Positions 23,301-34,104 of a DNA stretch of 64,000 nucleotides are shown piece after piece. Within the stretch, counting starts at the first letter, position 1. Each line of letters starts with the position of its first letter. Source of the stretch: Sipunculus nudus (taxonomy: Eukaryota > Annelida > Sipuncula > Golfingiida > Sipunculidae); NCBI GenBank assembly GCA_026874595.1, contig CM049317.1, forward strand, positions 14,498,882-14,562,881, read 5' to 3'. The notes below the pieces were generated by a model that did no database searches, was not told the origin of the DNA, and saw only the letters and a list, made by a program, of their open reading frames with translations. The translations under genes were made by a program, and so were the position numbers.

Positions 23301-26300
23301 GATGATCATGTAGAGTTACTTAATAAAGTGCAGAATTCCTTCAAAGTTGCTCAAAAGGTTTGTACTCCTTTATTAATGTTACATTTAAATTAAAAAACGA
23401 ATATTGCTTCCAGTTCTCCAGCCAAAAAAAAACTAAGGGTATTTTGTATATTTTAATGTTTCTTTCTTATTTTGACCTAATAAAATACAGCGAAACCTTG
23501 TTGTGTCAAACTTGCTTAAGTTGAATACCCCACTTATGTCAAAGTTACATACTCGATATTCCGGACAACTCTAGTTAAATTATAACCAAATAAATCCTGC
23601 TTGTGTCAAACCTCGGATGTGTTTGAAGTTTTCTGAGGGTTCCTTCAACTTCAACACAACGAGGTTTCACTGTATTTGATCAACTTCAAGTTACCCATTT
23701 GTGTGAAATGTAGGTACCAAAAGCTAACCTTACAGAAAATATAAGAAAGTGGATAAAATCTACTCAGGCATCCTTAATAGACAAATGTCACACATCTTTA
23801 ATTACAGATTTTACTGTATTTGATATTCAGTGAAAATGTTATCAAGGTTTAGCTAGATTTAGCTTTTACCACTTGCTGCCATATTTCTTATTTATACTAA
23901 GAAAATGTGCCTGTTTTTGAATTGTTAATGTCTATTCCTGTACTTTGTATCCTTACAGAGTTGTACAACATTACTAAGGGATATAGCTGTACTGGAAGCC
24001 AGACAGTTTCTCAGTAAGGCAGACAGGGGACCCCTCATGGTTTTACACAGGTTGGTAACAGAAAAAAAACCCAAAAGTTTTAAAGTGTTATTCATTAAAA
24101 TTTAGATGTCTAAATATGTCTCATACTGATAGAAACAAACATGTTAAAACATTCTGGATTAATTTGAGTAAAAGGACAGGCTGTAAGGCCAAAAAAAAAT
24201 AAAAGGCATGGTTCTCAGGCACCGCCCGCATTAATTTTAAACCCCCGCATCAAAAATTTTTATTTTGATTTTCATTAGAAACTTACCAATTTTGAGCTGC
24301 AGCCGCTCGGACATTTCTTTCAAGAAGATAAAATCATACAATTTCCTTTGTTATGTATTGCTTTTACTTGTTTAGCATTATAAATCTGTTATTTTCATGC
24401 TTTTCCCTTATCATTTGACATATTTATCGAAACATACAAAAAAATCAAATATAAAAAAAACGCCCGCCCACATTAATCTATGAAAAAAAGTGCCTGAGAA
24501 CCAAACCTAATTTTTTTTTTTGGCCTAAGGAATACTTTTGCCAGTGACTAGGCTGTAATATTTTTTTTTTATGGGGAAAGTGACTCATACAGACTTTGTA
24601 AGTCTAAGGTGGGAGTATTTTATAATTGTACAGGTTTGGTTCTATGGAAAGTGTTCTTTGCATTAATTTAATTTTTTATAATTTTCTCATAATTCATAAC
24701 TTTTGGTTACATATTTTATTTCTCAGTCTTTGTGAAGGTCACAACTCTTTTATTAAATAAAAAAAGGGAATATTGTTTATTTAACCATATGTAGAAATGA
24801 GAACTGTACTATTTTGTATTTTATTTTTATTACTTTTAAACAAGTTAATTTAGCAGTGTAGCTTCTTCTTAATTCTGATATTATTTTCAAAAGTTTAATA
24901 AATAGAGACAACCTGAATAGTTGAGCTGTTAATGTACAGATGGCAGCACTGGGCAAAACCAGTTTGTTAAAATAACTGCAGGTGGCAGCACTTGATGGAG
25001 TGCTTTCAGTCTGTATTGAATTATGTGAACTTCAGATGTCTTGAGTGATAATCTCTTTATACCTATTTGAAGCCTTCATTTTCATTCACAGAAAAGAAGG
25101 GGACAATGAGTTCATGAATATAATTGCCAATGAGATAAATGATGAGGTAAGCAGAACATCATATACCCTTTTCCTTCACTTGTATTCAAAATAAGAATTA
25201 GCAATTTAATACATTGTCAGCGAAATATGACCTTCAGTGAATCTGTATATGTGAATCAAATATAACATTCTTTATCACTGGGGAGTGCCTAGTGTCCCTG
25301 TCATTGTCAAAGATATGAGCATTTCATAATAGTCACTATATATAGATGGGTATCCTGTGGTGCATTTGACTGTATAAAATAAGAATACAAGATTTAGTTA
25401 AACAGATGATCTGCAGTATTTTTGTAATGTAAATTTCATAGGCATTTTTTCTTATGCTTATTATTTTTTCTTGATTGGTCAGTTTTCTTTGTGGAACACA
25501 ATTGTCTTTGTCAGCTGATTGGTCCATTAATCTCATAAATATAAATTAGGGGTCTGTTTACTGATTGAAGACCAAGTGTACACAGGGATGTTATACAATG
25601 TATAGCTGTTGTAGTGCCTCTGATGATCTGTTAAGTCAATGCTCTGACCACCTTAAAATGTGTTATTTTATCTATGCCACTTATAAAAAAGAAGAAATCA
25701 AAATTTTCTTCTGTTTTGTTTTTAGAATGTTGTTAAGTTTCTGACAGTTGGAGATGAAAAGGGAGCAGGTCTATTTCTGTTGTCTGGAACGGAGGAATTG
25801 GTCAGTCAAGTTGCAGATAAGTAGGTGTTATATATCAACTGACATTTTGTTAACTAAAAATGTTGAGATTTAATTAAAAATGTCTTTATAACTTAATTGC
25901 TGAAATATTTTATTTTTACTGGAGAAAATTTTAGAAGTTTACTGAATTTGCTCAAATATTTGATTTTTACTTTTAAAAAAATAGAATTTTTCTGAATTTT
26001 TTAAATGTTTTATTTGTACTTTTTAAAGTTTTAAAACTTTAAAAATTTTAGAATTTAATTTTTCTTCTGGATGCCCTTCTCTTCCGAATGCCCCATTCTC
26101 TGAATATCTAAGCTAATTATTACTAGTTTGCTTGTCAGTTAACACAGTTTGTATGCTGGAAGACTGATGTTCAATATGTTCAGCACAGCCCATGATAGTT
26201 TGTTTAATACCTAAGGATGAGTTTAGTTTATACTCTAAATAAATGAAAATATAAAATAAAATAACCTGGAATAAATAAAAATATAAAAAATAAAATACTC

Positions 26301-29300
26301 TCGAATAGATAAAAGAATAAAAAATAAAATACTCTGGAATAGATAGAATAATAAAAAATAAAACACCATGCTATTGATATAAATTTGGTTTACAACTTCT
26401 TTAAAAAGTGTAATAAGCATGGATAACTAGACATTGAGTAGCTGTGACAACCTGACTAAGTAGGCTATGATAATTGGGCTGGTAAGCCTATTTGAGTTGT
26501 GTGTAATATAAGCAGTATATAAGAGTATAAAAGGGAGACAAAAGAGACAAAAAAAAAATAAGCAGTATCTAGGAATGCATCACAGTGGTTTTCCTTCATG
26601 TAGCATTCACATTGTTGTAAACAGCCAACAAACTTATCATAATGCTACAAATGATGCATTAATGCAAAAGAAAACATGTGAACTCCCACCAAAACTGAAA
26701 CTCTGTCTCTATGGTAACGAGTCATTTCCTGTATTGCATACAATTTGGCTGCATCCAGTAACCTGTGCAAGCCATCCTTGTATTCATGTGATCAGAAATT
26801 CAACAAACATGCAGAGGGATTTACCAATATGCTAAGTTAGAACGGAACTTTTCTCATTCATGTTTGGTGTTGTAAGAAAGTACACTAAAAATGCAAACGA
26901 TTAGTCTGGCCAATGGCCATGAAGCATCAGAAAATAACGAAAATATTTGCATCTTCATGTGGCCTTATAGTGTGTTCCTCAGACCTAGATGTAAAGGCAC
27001 TCTGGCAGGCCAGTAATCAGAATGTGATGTCAGAGGGCCGATATGGTGCTAGATATTGAGGTGCTTTGAAACAGGTCCCTATTGTTTGTATTTGATACTG
27101 ATGGAGAATCGAAAGAATCATTAAAACTCAGGTGTTTTGTAAAGTGTTTTAACCCTGAGTATTAGAGTATTTGTTTCCATCAGGTAGATTTTTAGTGCCC
27201 GGCTTAACAAGCGGTGCCCTGTAGTGTGTCAAGAGGGGCTCTATAGTGATCATTGTGTCAGTCCCTCCTTCTGTCTTCCGTCCTTCCGTCAGTGACACTT
27301 TCTTTCACGCGCGATAACTCAGCAACAACAGACTTCAGCTTTCCCCAATTCACAGGGATGATTGGTACATATAAGGGCTCCAGACCTTTTGAATTACAGA
27401 CCTGTCATAATTCCAATACTGCTGCCACTGCCCAATCATCGATTTTCTTTTGCACACAATCACTCAGCAACAACATTCTTAAGCTTTCCCAAATTCACAG
27501 GGATGATTGGTACATATAAGGGCTCCAGACCTATTGAATTACAGACCTGTCTGATTACCAATATGGCCACCTTAGCCCAATTGCTGATTTTCTTTTGAGC
27601 GCGATAACTCAACAACAACATACTTCATCTTTCCCAAATACACAAAGATGATTGGTTCCTATAAGGGCTCCATCTCAATTGAATTGAAGACTTTTCAGAA
27701 TTCCAGTATGGCTGCCAGAGCACAATCATTGATTTTCTTTCACACCCAATATCTTAACAAGAACATGCTTGATCTTACTCAGATTCACAGGGATCATTGG
27801 TGCCTATATGGGGGATTCTGACCTATTGAAGACAGACTTGCTCAAAATCAAATATCGGCAACACAGTACAATCTGTGATTTTCCATTGCACACATTATTT
27901 CAGACATATCTTCTTTTATATTATATGAACAAGTAGGATTTTTTCCCTCACGTATATGGATAAAAACCTAATTCTGTTTGTCATATTTCTCTACTTTAAC
28001 CTAAACTTTTCACCCATATGTAAACTAGTTCAGCACAACCAGAAATGCAGGGCCCTCTGAGGACCATTGTCCGACCACATCTAGTGTTTTATAAAACCAC
28101 CAGCTGAAGTGTTCACAAGATCAGTTATCATTTTTAGCGAACCTGTGAGCTTATGCGATGGCTCAGCATCATCCATCCATCGTCAACTTCCGCCGTCCAG
28201 GGCTGGCTTTCCGCCGTCCATGGCTGTAAGTCAGAAACTGTCAGAGCTAGCAGCTCCAAATTACATGTAAGAAGTAGTCACATGTGAAACTTGGTGCCCT
28301 GGAGCTTATTATTGGGTATCTGCATTAATTTAGATTTTATAGAGAAAAAGCTTAAAAACCTTTAAAAATCTTCTCCTCTGTCCAGCCAAATTGTCCAATA
28401 TTTCACAGAAATTATCCCTGGAACAATCTCTCGCAAGGTTGTTCGAATGGTTCCAGTTCGGAGATTTTTGGCCGAGTTACAGGAGGTTGAACTTAGTCAT
28501 CTGTCCAAAAAAGCACACTAAAATTAAAATCTCAGAAACGGCTAGAGCTATAATCACCAAATTTTATACCAATGTTTGTAACATATATCATATCTGATTT
28601 TGATGTATTGGTGGCGCCACCTACATTGATTTTTTTTTCAAGCGAAAATGTAATTTTAAACTCTTCTAGCTTATACACTGATTTATGATGAAACTGTTAA
28701 GCTGATTGGTTTAAACTTCACAAGAATTATTCTATGGTAGGTTTCTGCCAGTTTTATAAGAATAGATTGGGTAAATACAGTTTTAAAAAATCATAGTAGC
28801 CAATTGAAAAAGGCTTTCTGTAACAGATTTGACAACATGCTGAGTTTCAGCCACCAAGTCAAGAGGTCACTCAGTACAAACAGGTGGGGTCCAGACATCA
28901 ACATGGCAACTGACCTGGCTCTGGGGGGTGTCTAGACAATGTGTCTAGACGTCTAGACACAGCGTCTAGACATCTAGACAATGTTTAGATGCAGAATTCC
29001 CAGATTATTGGAACTATATATTTCAACTGTTTGAAAAAACTTGGTTTGCATTTTAAGCGAATTAAGTTTATCATCAGGTCACATGTGAACTGCTGTGCCT
29101 TCATTTTTTGTTGACCTCTGACCTTTCCTCGCAGCCCAGCGTCCATTTGTGCGTCTGTTTCCACACATATACCCGCATATCTCGGTTACCGTTTGACCGA
29201 TCAGGCTAAAAATTTTGCACAAATGTAGCCCTTTGATAGCTTTATAACATACACTAAAAATGGTGGCACCACCTGCAACCATTTTTGCACAGCGTCCATC

Positions 29301-30610
29301 TGTTCATCTGCCTTGGGATAATATCACTCATATCTCAGCAGTGGTTTGACTTATCCACCTGAAATTTTGCAGGTTTATACATCCTGGACAGCCTTCTTGA
29401 TTTTATGACAGGTAGCACCACCTACTTTCACGTTTACTCTGCAGACATCCAAGCTCATATCTCAGGAACCGCTTGACCGATCAGGCCAAAATTTTGCATG
29501 TGTATAGATCTCACATAGCTCTTCATCATTGGCAAAACTGGTGGCGCCACCTGCAACCACTTATGCACAGTGTCCAATTGTTCATCTGCCTTGGGATAAA
29601 ATCACTCATATCTCAGCAGTGGTTTGACTTATCCACCTGAAATTTTGCAGGTTTATACATCCTGGAAAGCTTTCTTGATTTTATGACAGGTGGCGCCACC
29701 TATATTCACGTTTACTCTGCAGACATCCAAGCTTATATCTCAGGAACGGTTTGACCAATTAGGCCAAAATTTTGCTTGTGTATAGATCTCACATAGCTCT
29801 CCATCATAAGCAAAAATGGAGGCGCCACCTGAAACCACTTATGAACACCATCCATCTGTTCATCTGCCTTGGGATTAAATCACTCATGTCTCAGCAGTGG
29901 TTTGACCTATCCACCAGAAATTTTGCAGGTTTATACATCATTGACAATTTTCTCGATTTTATGACAGTTGGCACCACCTACATTCATGTTTACGGTGCAG
30001 ACATCCAGGCTAATATGCAACACACCTCACTCTTTTCCCCTTGCCACTTAATCCATGCCTCACTTCACCCGTCCCACTCTGATTTCTGCAGATACACATA
30101 GTCGCTTGTCGAGACTACCCATATTCTAGTTTTAAAATGTCCTAGTCTGAAACTTGCAGGTCTGATATGCCATTTTGCTGAAATCATAATGACTAAGGTA
30201 GATATGGAGGACTTTAAAGGATCAATATTAAATTTTAAAAATAAACCTCCATTCATACTCCCAAACTTTGCACAGGTTCGCATTAGGCCTGTAGGCCTTG
30301 TTAAAAGTTTAATAATGTTATGACAAAAGATGTTATGTTATCAGCAGTTCAGCCGTATGTTTTTGACTGCGTTTGATGTGCCTGCCTGTGTGTCTTAGCA
30401 ATATCTCCAAAAATTCTCAGTGAGTTTCAGTGAAATTTTCTTGATGCGTATAACCTCTGACCATGCCTATAATTGTCTCTTTGCAGGGTGCTTCAACTAT
30501 TGGAGGGTAAAGGAGCCAATAAGAAAGGAAGACTACAAGGGAAAGCTAACAAATTATCAAAGCGACCGGAAGTAGTCAGTTTATTACAAGCACAACTAGG
30601 TTTGAGTTGA
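14214..30610 (+). CDS. AARSD1: AARSD1, alanyl-tRNA trans-editing protein (3' part, 8 exons)
   Basis: The exons join as 14214-14373, 14900-15016, 21048-21181, 23291-23357, 23959-24050, 25092-25146, 25726-25820 and 30487-30610. All internal borders are AG/GT with matching phases, giving about 280 residues in one frame to a TGA. The protein is a cytosolic relative of the AlaRS editing domain (AlaX type) that hydrolyses Ser-tRNA(Ala) made in error. Visible hallmarks are IELGTPS, the zinc-site motif CCGTHVSNL, KILGTEKGKKGK, KEGDNEFMNIIANEI, FLTVGDEKGAG and the C-terminal LEGKGANKKGRLQGKA. Animal homologues have about 410 residues, so about 130 N-terminal residues, including the HxxxH zinc-binding half of the site, are missing here and presumably lie left of the window. 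No disruption is seen, so the gene appears functional. The introns hold many transposons. Confidence 0.95.
14900..15016 (+). CDS. AARSD1: AARSD1 exon with CCGTH zinc-site motif
   Basis: 39 codons from VRTRGLPEDHVGP to NLSHLQ, phase 0 at both ends (acceptor TTTCATTACAG, donor CAG|GTGAAA). Cys-Cys-Gly-Thr-His (14978-14992) carries the C-terminal zinc ligands of the AlaX-type editing site. Confidence 0.95.
15010..15164 (+). repeat. Direct duplication of an exon end and donor
   Basis: The exon end and donor at 15010-15025 (CTTACAGGTGAAATAT) recur exactly at 15149-15164, and about 20 preceding bases are similar with several substitutions, so the second copy translates as VSHLCPLQ against VSNLSHLQ. 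The second copy touches the left end of a family A element at 15165. It could act as a decoy donor or acceptor. Confidence 0.7.
15657..17540 (+). pseudogene. Decayed gag-like ORF of the DIRS-like element
   Basis: The first open piece (15657-15854) reads NKKCSLCLGSLPDWDRHD... PCPLCLSW: paired cysteines with D-x-H and a CxxCxxW-like ending, the pattern at the start of many DIRS gag proteins. Later pieces in shifted frames (about 16110-16460, 16900-17130, 17270-17476) suggest a frameshifted, stop-interrupted remainder. Function is inferred from pattern only. Confidence 0.4.
17684..17839 (+). repeat. 78-bp tandem duplication
   Basis: Two adjacent 78-bp copies starting TATCAGGTTTCCCTCCCTTG are practically identical, indicating a recent duplication within the DIRS-like element. 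Confidence 0.9.
18779..20436. other. Intronic sequence, no feature recognised
   Basis: This is an AARSD1 intron. It includes a poly(C)/poly(A) run at about 18920-18945. Nothing else was recognised. Confidence 0.5.
20445..20886. mobile_element. hAT-type MITE with exact 8-bp target duplication
   Basis: CATTGATG flanks both sides (20437-20444 and 20887-20894). The ends are TAGGGGTGTAATAATCC and the complement of CACGGGCCTA, with repeated ATCGATT-like motifs inside. An 8-bp duplication and TAGGGGTGTAA-type ends are characteristic of hAT elements. It is 442 bp with no coding capacity and lies in the intron before the AARSD1 exon at 21048. Confidence 0.8.
21048..21181 (+). CDS. AARSD1: AARSD1 exon (KILGTEKGKKGK)
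   Basis: Acceptor GTTGATTACAG, donor CTCAA|GTAAGT. 44 codons plus two bases: AIKILGTEKGKKGKTINIV through LTSML, part of the conserved segment after the zinc site. The split lysine codon is completed at 23291. Confidence 0.95.
21205..21245 (+). mobile_element. Possible SINE head fragment
   Basis: GGTTGGCATAGCTCAGTGGT resembles a tRNA-derived A-box region. A related string, TCTGCATAGCTTAGTGGG, is at 42960. No body or tail was defined. Confidence 0.25.
21838..22245 (+). repeat. Dispersed repeat F, copy with conserved octamer core
   Basis: The core (about 21918-21990), GAGTGCCTTTACATCTAGGT followed by GAGGAATGC and GATGCAAAT, is shared with 33212-33285 (same strand) and 26925-27020 (opposite strand). 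It lies in an AARSD1 intron. Element ends were not defined. Confidence 0.55.
22258..22437. mobile_element. pogo/Tc1-like MITE
   Basis: A 180-bp segment with ends CAGTAAAACCTTGC and the complement of TTGAGGTTTCACTG, followed by TA on the right. The CAGTRAAACCT... terminus is typical of pogo/Tigger-like MITEs. The left TA is altered. Confidence 0.6.
22438..23290. other. Intronic sequence, no feature recognised
   Basis: AARSD1 intron; AT-rich, no repeat or frame recognised. Confidence 0.5.
23291..23357 (+). CDS. AARSD1: AARSD1 exon (DDHVELLNKVQNS)
   Basis: Acceptor CCTGTATTGTAG, donor AAG|GTTTGT. The first base completes Lys, then 22 codons GGPDDHVELLNKVQNSFKVA and QK. This is the short helical segment conserved in AARSD1. 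Confidence 0.92.
23488..23672. mobile_element. pogo/Tc1-like MITE with TA duplication
   Basis: 185 bp between TA dinucleotides (23486-23487, 23673-23674). Ends are CAGCGAAACCTTGTTGTGT and the complement of ACACAACGAGGTTTCACTG. The inner region consists of repeated GTGTCAAAC-like pieces. Confidence 0.75.
23959..24050 (+). CDS. AARSD1: AARSD1 exon (LLRDIAVLEARQ)
   Basis: Acceptor GTATCCTTACAG, donor CACAG|GTTGGT. 30 codons plus two bases, SCTTLLRDIAVLEARQ to MVLH; the Arg codon is split with 25092. Confidence 0.92.
24185..24527. mobile_element. GGCCAAAA-terminal MITE, copy 1
   Basis: The ends are inverted: AAGGCCAAAAAAAAATAAAA plus GGCATGGTTCTCAGGCAC on the left, and the complement of GTGCCTGAGAACCAAACC...GGCCTAA on the right. 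A second copy lies in opposite orientation at 61114-61459; both share the inner segment GCAGCCGCTCGGACATTTC. It is about 345 bp, non-coding, in an AARSD1 intron. Confidence 0.75.
24528..25091. other. Intronic sequence, no feature recognised
   Basis: AARSD1 intron, AT-rich, nothing recognised. Confidence 0.5.
25092..25146 (+). CDS. AARSD1: AARSD1 exon (KEGDNEFMNIIANEI)
   Basis: Acceptor TTCATTCACAG, donor GAG|GTAAGC. One base plus 18 codons KEGDNEFMNIIANEINDE, strongly conserved in the family. Confidence 0.94.
25147..25725. other. Intronic sequence, no feature recognised
   Basis: AARSD1 intron, nothing recognised. Confidence 0.5.
25726..25820 (+). CDS. AARSD1: AARSD1 exon (FLTVGDEKGAGLFLL)
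   Basis: Acceptor TTTTGTTTTTAG, donor GATAA|GTAGGT. 31 codons plus two bases; FLTVGDEKGAGLFLLSG is diagnostic of the C-terminal part of AARSD1. Confidence 0.94.
25821..26569. other. Intronic sequence with short AT-rich tandem repeat
   Basis: AARSD1 intron. At about 26246-26365 a roughly 50-bp AT-rich unit with AAAATAAAATACTCT(C/G)GAAT is repeated two to three times. Nothing else was recognised. Confidence 0.5.
26570..27070 (-). repeat. Dispersed repeat F, inverted copy
   Basis: The complement of 26925-27020 aligns with cores at 21918 and 33212. The block TGGTAACGAGTCATTTCCTG...GCATACAATTTGG...GAAATTCAACAAACATGC (26710-26815) corresponds to the complement of 33410-33535. About 500 bp, so repeat F is at least that long. 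Confidence 0.6.
27180..27910 (+). repeat. Family E, 145-bp tandem units
   Basis: A CTTCCGTCCTTCCGTC block at about 27275 is followed by four to five units of 145-146 bp beginning with (A)ACTCAGCAACAAC at 27315, 27461, 27606 and 27751. Each contains ACAGGGATGATTGGTACATA. In-frame open stretches are by-products of the repeat. Confidence 0.75.
28131..28900 (+). repeat. Family D element
   Basis: The head TTTTTAGCGAACCTGTGAGC plus TTATGCGATGG is shared with 37258-37290. It is followed by a CCGCCGTCC-rich block, then a body containing GGTGGCGCCACCT (28611). Right end not determined. It lies in the last AARSD1 intron. Confidence 0.5.
28930..28980. repeat. Cluster of TCTAGAC palindromes
   Basis: TCTAGAC occurs five times in about 50 bases (28931, 28944, 28952, 28965, 28973), mostly within the 8-bp palindrome GTCTAGAC. 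Confidence 0.9.
29078..30129 (+). mobile_element. Non-autonomous Helitron-like element B2
   Basis: The left end is TCACATGTGAACTG. Units carry GGTGGCGCCACC or variants at 29261, 29410, 29539, 29689, 29818 and 29970, alternating spacings of about 129 and 150 bp. The 3' end has a hairpin (TAGTC...GACTA, 30099-30117) and CTAG at 30126-30129, as in B1. It lies in the last AARSD1 intron on the gene strand. Confidence 0.6.
30487..30610 (+). CDS. AARSD1: AARSD1 terminal coding exon
   Basis: Acceptor AATTGTCTCTTTGCAG. One base completes Lys, then 40 codons VLQLLEGKGANKKGRLQGKA through LQAQLGLS and TGA (30608-30610). The lysine- and glycine-rich LEGKG-x-KKGR-QGKA segment is the conserved C-terminal motif. 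Confidence 0.95.
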
Positions 30611-30975
30611 TACAGGCTTTAATTAGATGCACAATTAGATGCAATTTTATTATCACAGGAACAGCAGCTGACTTTGAAACAAGTCTTGTGTTGGACAAAG
30701 AATTGTGGAAAGAATACAGTCACATATAACATATGTCTGGCTAATTTTCTTTGTTTGGTGACAAAACACAAAAAGCCATTTACTGTATACAGAAATATGG
30801 GGATACTACTATTGTATTTATAACTACCAGGTTAATATTCATGACACTGTGGCCAAACATTTAAATGGACAGCTTAAGATTTGGACATTTAGCTGCAGAC
30901 AAGCTGAATTCATCTTCTGGTTCTTCTTTATTATCACAAATATTTTGAATAAATTTTGTTCAATTTTATTGAGTA
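30611..30975 (+). terminator. AARSD1 3'UTR and polyadenylation signal
   Basis: AATAAA at 30948-30953, about 340 bases after the stop codon, followed by a T/GT-rich stretch. The cleavage site is probably within 30 bases downstream. Confidence 0.65.
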
Positions 30976-33129
30976 GTCTCTTTGTCCTTTAAAAAGATTG
31001 TGATGGACTGCTTTGTGCTTTAAAAGGGCAGGGGTCATAATAACACCTTTCTGCCTGTCTCAGACAAGTAAATACGTGTACAGAAAGGCATTTTTTACCA
31101 ATATCTTGGAAATGTGAACACCCAAGTTTTTTTCCGCATTAGTAACTGATAGGTAGAAACAAACATGACACAAAAGCAAATATTTTACAGATGGTCTTCC
31201 ACCGACTCACTATATTTTCTATATTTTCCTAAAATATGGTCTATAATTTCTCATACATTCCGGCATTTAGGGCCTTATCTCTTCTATATCCTTGTTTTAT
31301 TACTGCACAGTTGTGTTTCTGATAAAACAGTGTTTTGGATGCAAGTGTGCATGGTGGATGGCATGTAAGATGTCAGAAGTGGTTTACACTAAGCGAAGTG
31401 TGACTGAAAGTTTTATATGATGGTAGGATACATCTTTAGTGGAAAGGCAGAAATTTCTGCTGGAAGGCAAACCTGTGTTAATGTATTTCCGTTGGAAGAG
31501 TGAAAATTTCAAAGTATTACGGTTTCTGTAAGAGCTTTATCAATTTCCACAATATGTATTATCTTTTGGTTGTTCTCCAAGAAGAATGAAAATATTGATT
31601 GCCTTAAATTGCATTTTAACAGAGTATGACATTTTTTAAATATTTGCATAGGCTTCAAAACTCGCAACCAATTATCATAAACCACAAATTAATTAGATTT
31701 TACTGTCTAAGCCATCTCTATTCATGATAATAGTGCAGGATGCTATGTTTGTGTTTTCTTTTGTACCACTGATTGCACACTATACAAGATTATTTCTACT
31801 GTTTTCAGAACAAATACTTGGCATATACTATTGTATTTCCAGGAGAAACACTGTATGTGTACCATATATATCTAGTAAAAGAATTGGCACCTTTAACCCA
31901 TTTCATTTTAAAAGATTAATTTTAGATTTCAGACAAACTCTGAAATACTGTATATGCCCATGATCAAAATACTAATTAGATCAAATAAACGAGCCATACC
32001 ACGAAGAAGGAGAGAATATTAACACCAACTTCCTGGAGTGGAATTGTAGCCCATACACCCAAAGAATGTTTACCAGTAACACACATTTGTCATCAGTATT
32101 TTGTGCATCCATATGTAGTAAACAATGTCTGTGATCAAAGCAAATTTATCATTGACAGCTCAAATGGCTCAATCTCTGTGGTATTAGTGGACATGCCAAG
32201 GTTTTAGACAAGCTGAAACTACTTCTTTATTTGACCACTAGATGGAGCTAGGATTTTTTTTCTCACCTGCTCACTGAAGTCTTTTCGGATGTACCTGTTA
32301 CAAAATTTAAGTGGTAATTTTATAAAGTCACCTCGTTTTCTTTTTCTTTTGAAAGGAAAATATTTTGTCAGTATTAAAGGCATGGTAACCTTAGGGAATT
32401 TTGGCTGAATTATTTGAAGTCCCACATTTACTGTAAGGATAAAACCAGGTATTTTTTCCACATTAAATGATCAGACGCTATAACTTCTAAACATTTAAGG
32501 TTTTCATCAAGCTTTGCTTGTATAATAAGTTGTTGACATGACAAAGAGAATCATATAATTGTACCAGTGCGTGAATAGGAACCAATATAACTATATTAGT
32601 ATCAGTAACACTACATACCTGTGATCTGTATTGATTTCACTGAGGATTCTAATATTGTACCCAATATTTTTTTTCTGAGGAGCAATGTATTGAAAATGTG
32701 CGTATCTCATAATCGTCCTGTATGCTTGTTATAGATTTGCATAAGAATAAAATTATTTTGCTAGATACTATATAGTTGTAAGTCTCAGATTTTTAAGCAC
32801 TTTTCTGTTTATTTGTTCCTTTAGAAGATTTACAAACTAAATTTAATTTACTCCAATAAAATAGCTCAGATATATATTATTTCAGACATTTTCTGAATAA
32901 AACTTTATTTCAGACATTTTCCATATAAGACTTGATCCACGCCCCTTGGTTAGTGTTGCCTGGAAAAAGATTTCATTAACTTGCATGACTGACATAAACT
33001 TTTTGTTCTTTTATTAAAAATTTAAAACAGATTTCCCTTCATGCATTCAAAAGAAAAATTTGACGAAGTGCCCCATCAAAAGAAGATGGTAAGGAGCGTC
33101 ACCTGCTGACATCTGGATGTACTTCTTTC
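30976..33129. other. Intergenic sequence, no gene recognised
   Basis: AT-rich sequence between AARSD1 and the next repeats. Short open frames exist but none has a recognisable domain or codon pattern. Confidence 0.5.
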
Positions 33130-33640
33130 AGTAACTATGGCCAAAGCTTTGCTGCAGTCGCAACTAAACTAGCACCATTTCAGCCCTCTCCTATTAGAAA
33201 GTCTATGACCAGTGCACTGGGTGTCAGAGTGCCTTTACATCCTTCAGCGAGGAATGCGCTTAAAGGCTCTATGAAGATGCAAATATTTTCGTCATTTCTG
33301 ACAACGCCTCTTTGCCAACTAATACGCTGTCTCTTGACATAAACCAGAACAATCGTTAGCTTTCTTAGTTAAATTTCTAACAAGATCGACGAAAAATCCG
33401 TTTTTACTCGGCATATTGGTAAATCCGCATGTATGTTAAATTTCTGACCGCATGAATAAGCATGGCTCGCATGGGTTACTGGACGCATCCCACTTGTACG
33501 CAATACAGGAAATGGCTCGTTAACATAGAAACGGAGTTCCAGTTTGGGTTGTGAGATCACATGTATTCTTAAGTGTTAATTCATCATTCGTAGCCTAATG
33601 TTAAGATTATTGGCTGTTTACCACGATATGAATGCAATAT
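33130..33640 (+). repeat. Dispersed repeat F, copy 3
   Basis: The core GAGTGCCTTTACATCC...GAGGAATGCGC...GATGCAAATATTTTCGTCA (33216-33282) aligns with 21918 and with the complement of 26925-27020. 33410-33535 also aligns with the inverse of 26710-26815. Confidence 0.6.
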
Positions 33641-34104
33641 GATGGAAGACCACCACTCAGTTACATTCCTCGATATGGCTTGTATCATGGTTCAAGTTAC
33701 AATTACCAGCCCCATATAAGTTTTACGCTCCAAAGGCAGCAGAATCTTGCGCTTCTAAAGAAGCAACTGATTTTCCCGCTGCCTGGTTTGACCGTTTATG
33801 ATACACATAGACTCCAGGTGGCGGTTCGTTGTCTTCTGAAAAACGTGCGTATGACGTGACAAGCAGCCAACCAGATGCCACTGAACAAACACTCGACAGG
33901 CATCCTGGCTCCGCCCATAGCTGCGCTTCAAGCGCGGCTTGATTACAGATTATGGTTACACTTTGTAAAGAACAGTCGAATTTTAATTGCTCCCTCTACA
34001 GGAACCTAAACTAAATGCAGTCGCCTGAATCCGTATTTGTGGATGTTATTTCATCGAGAAATGGACGAAACTGCACTAATAAACAACAGAGTTTTGCGGA
34101 TACT
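33641..34104. other. Unassigned intergenic sequence
   Basis: No gene or repeat recognised. Confidence 0.4.
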
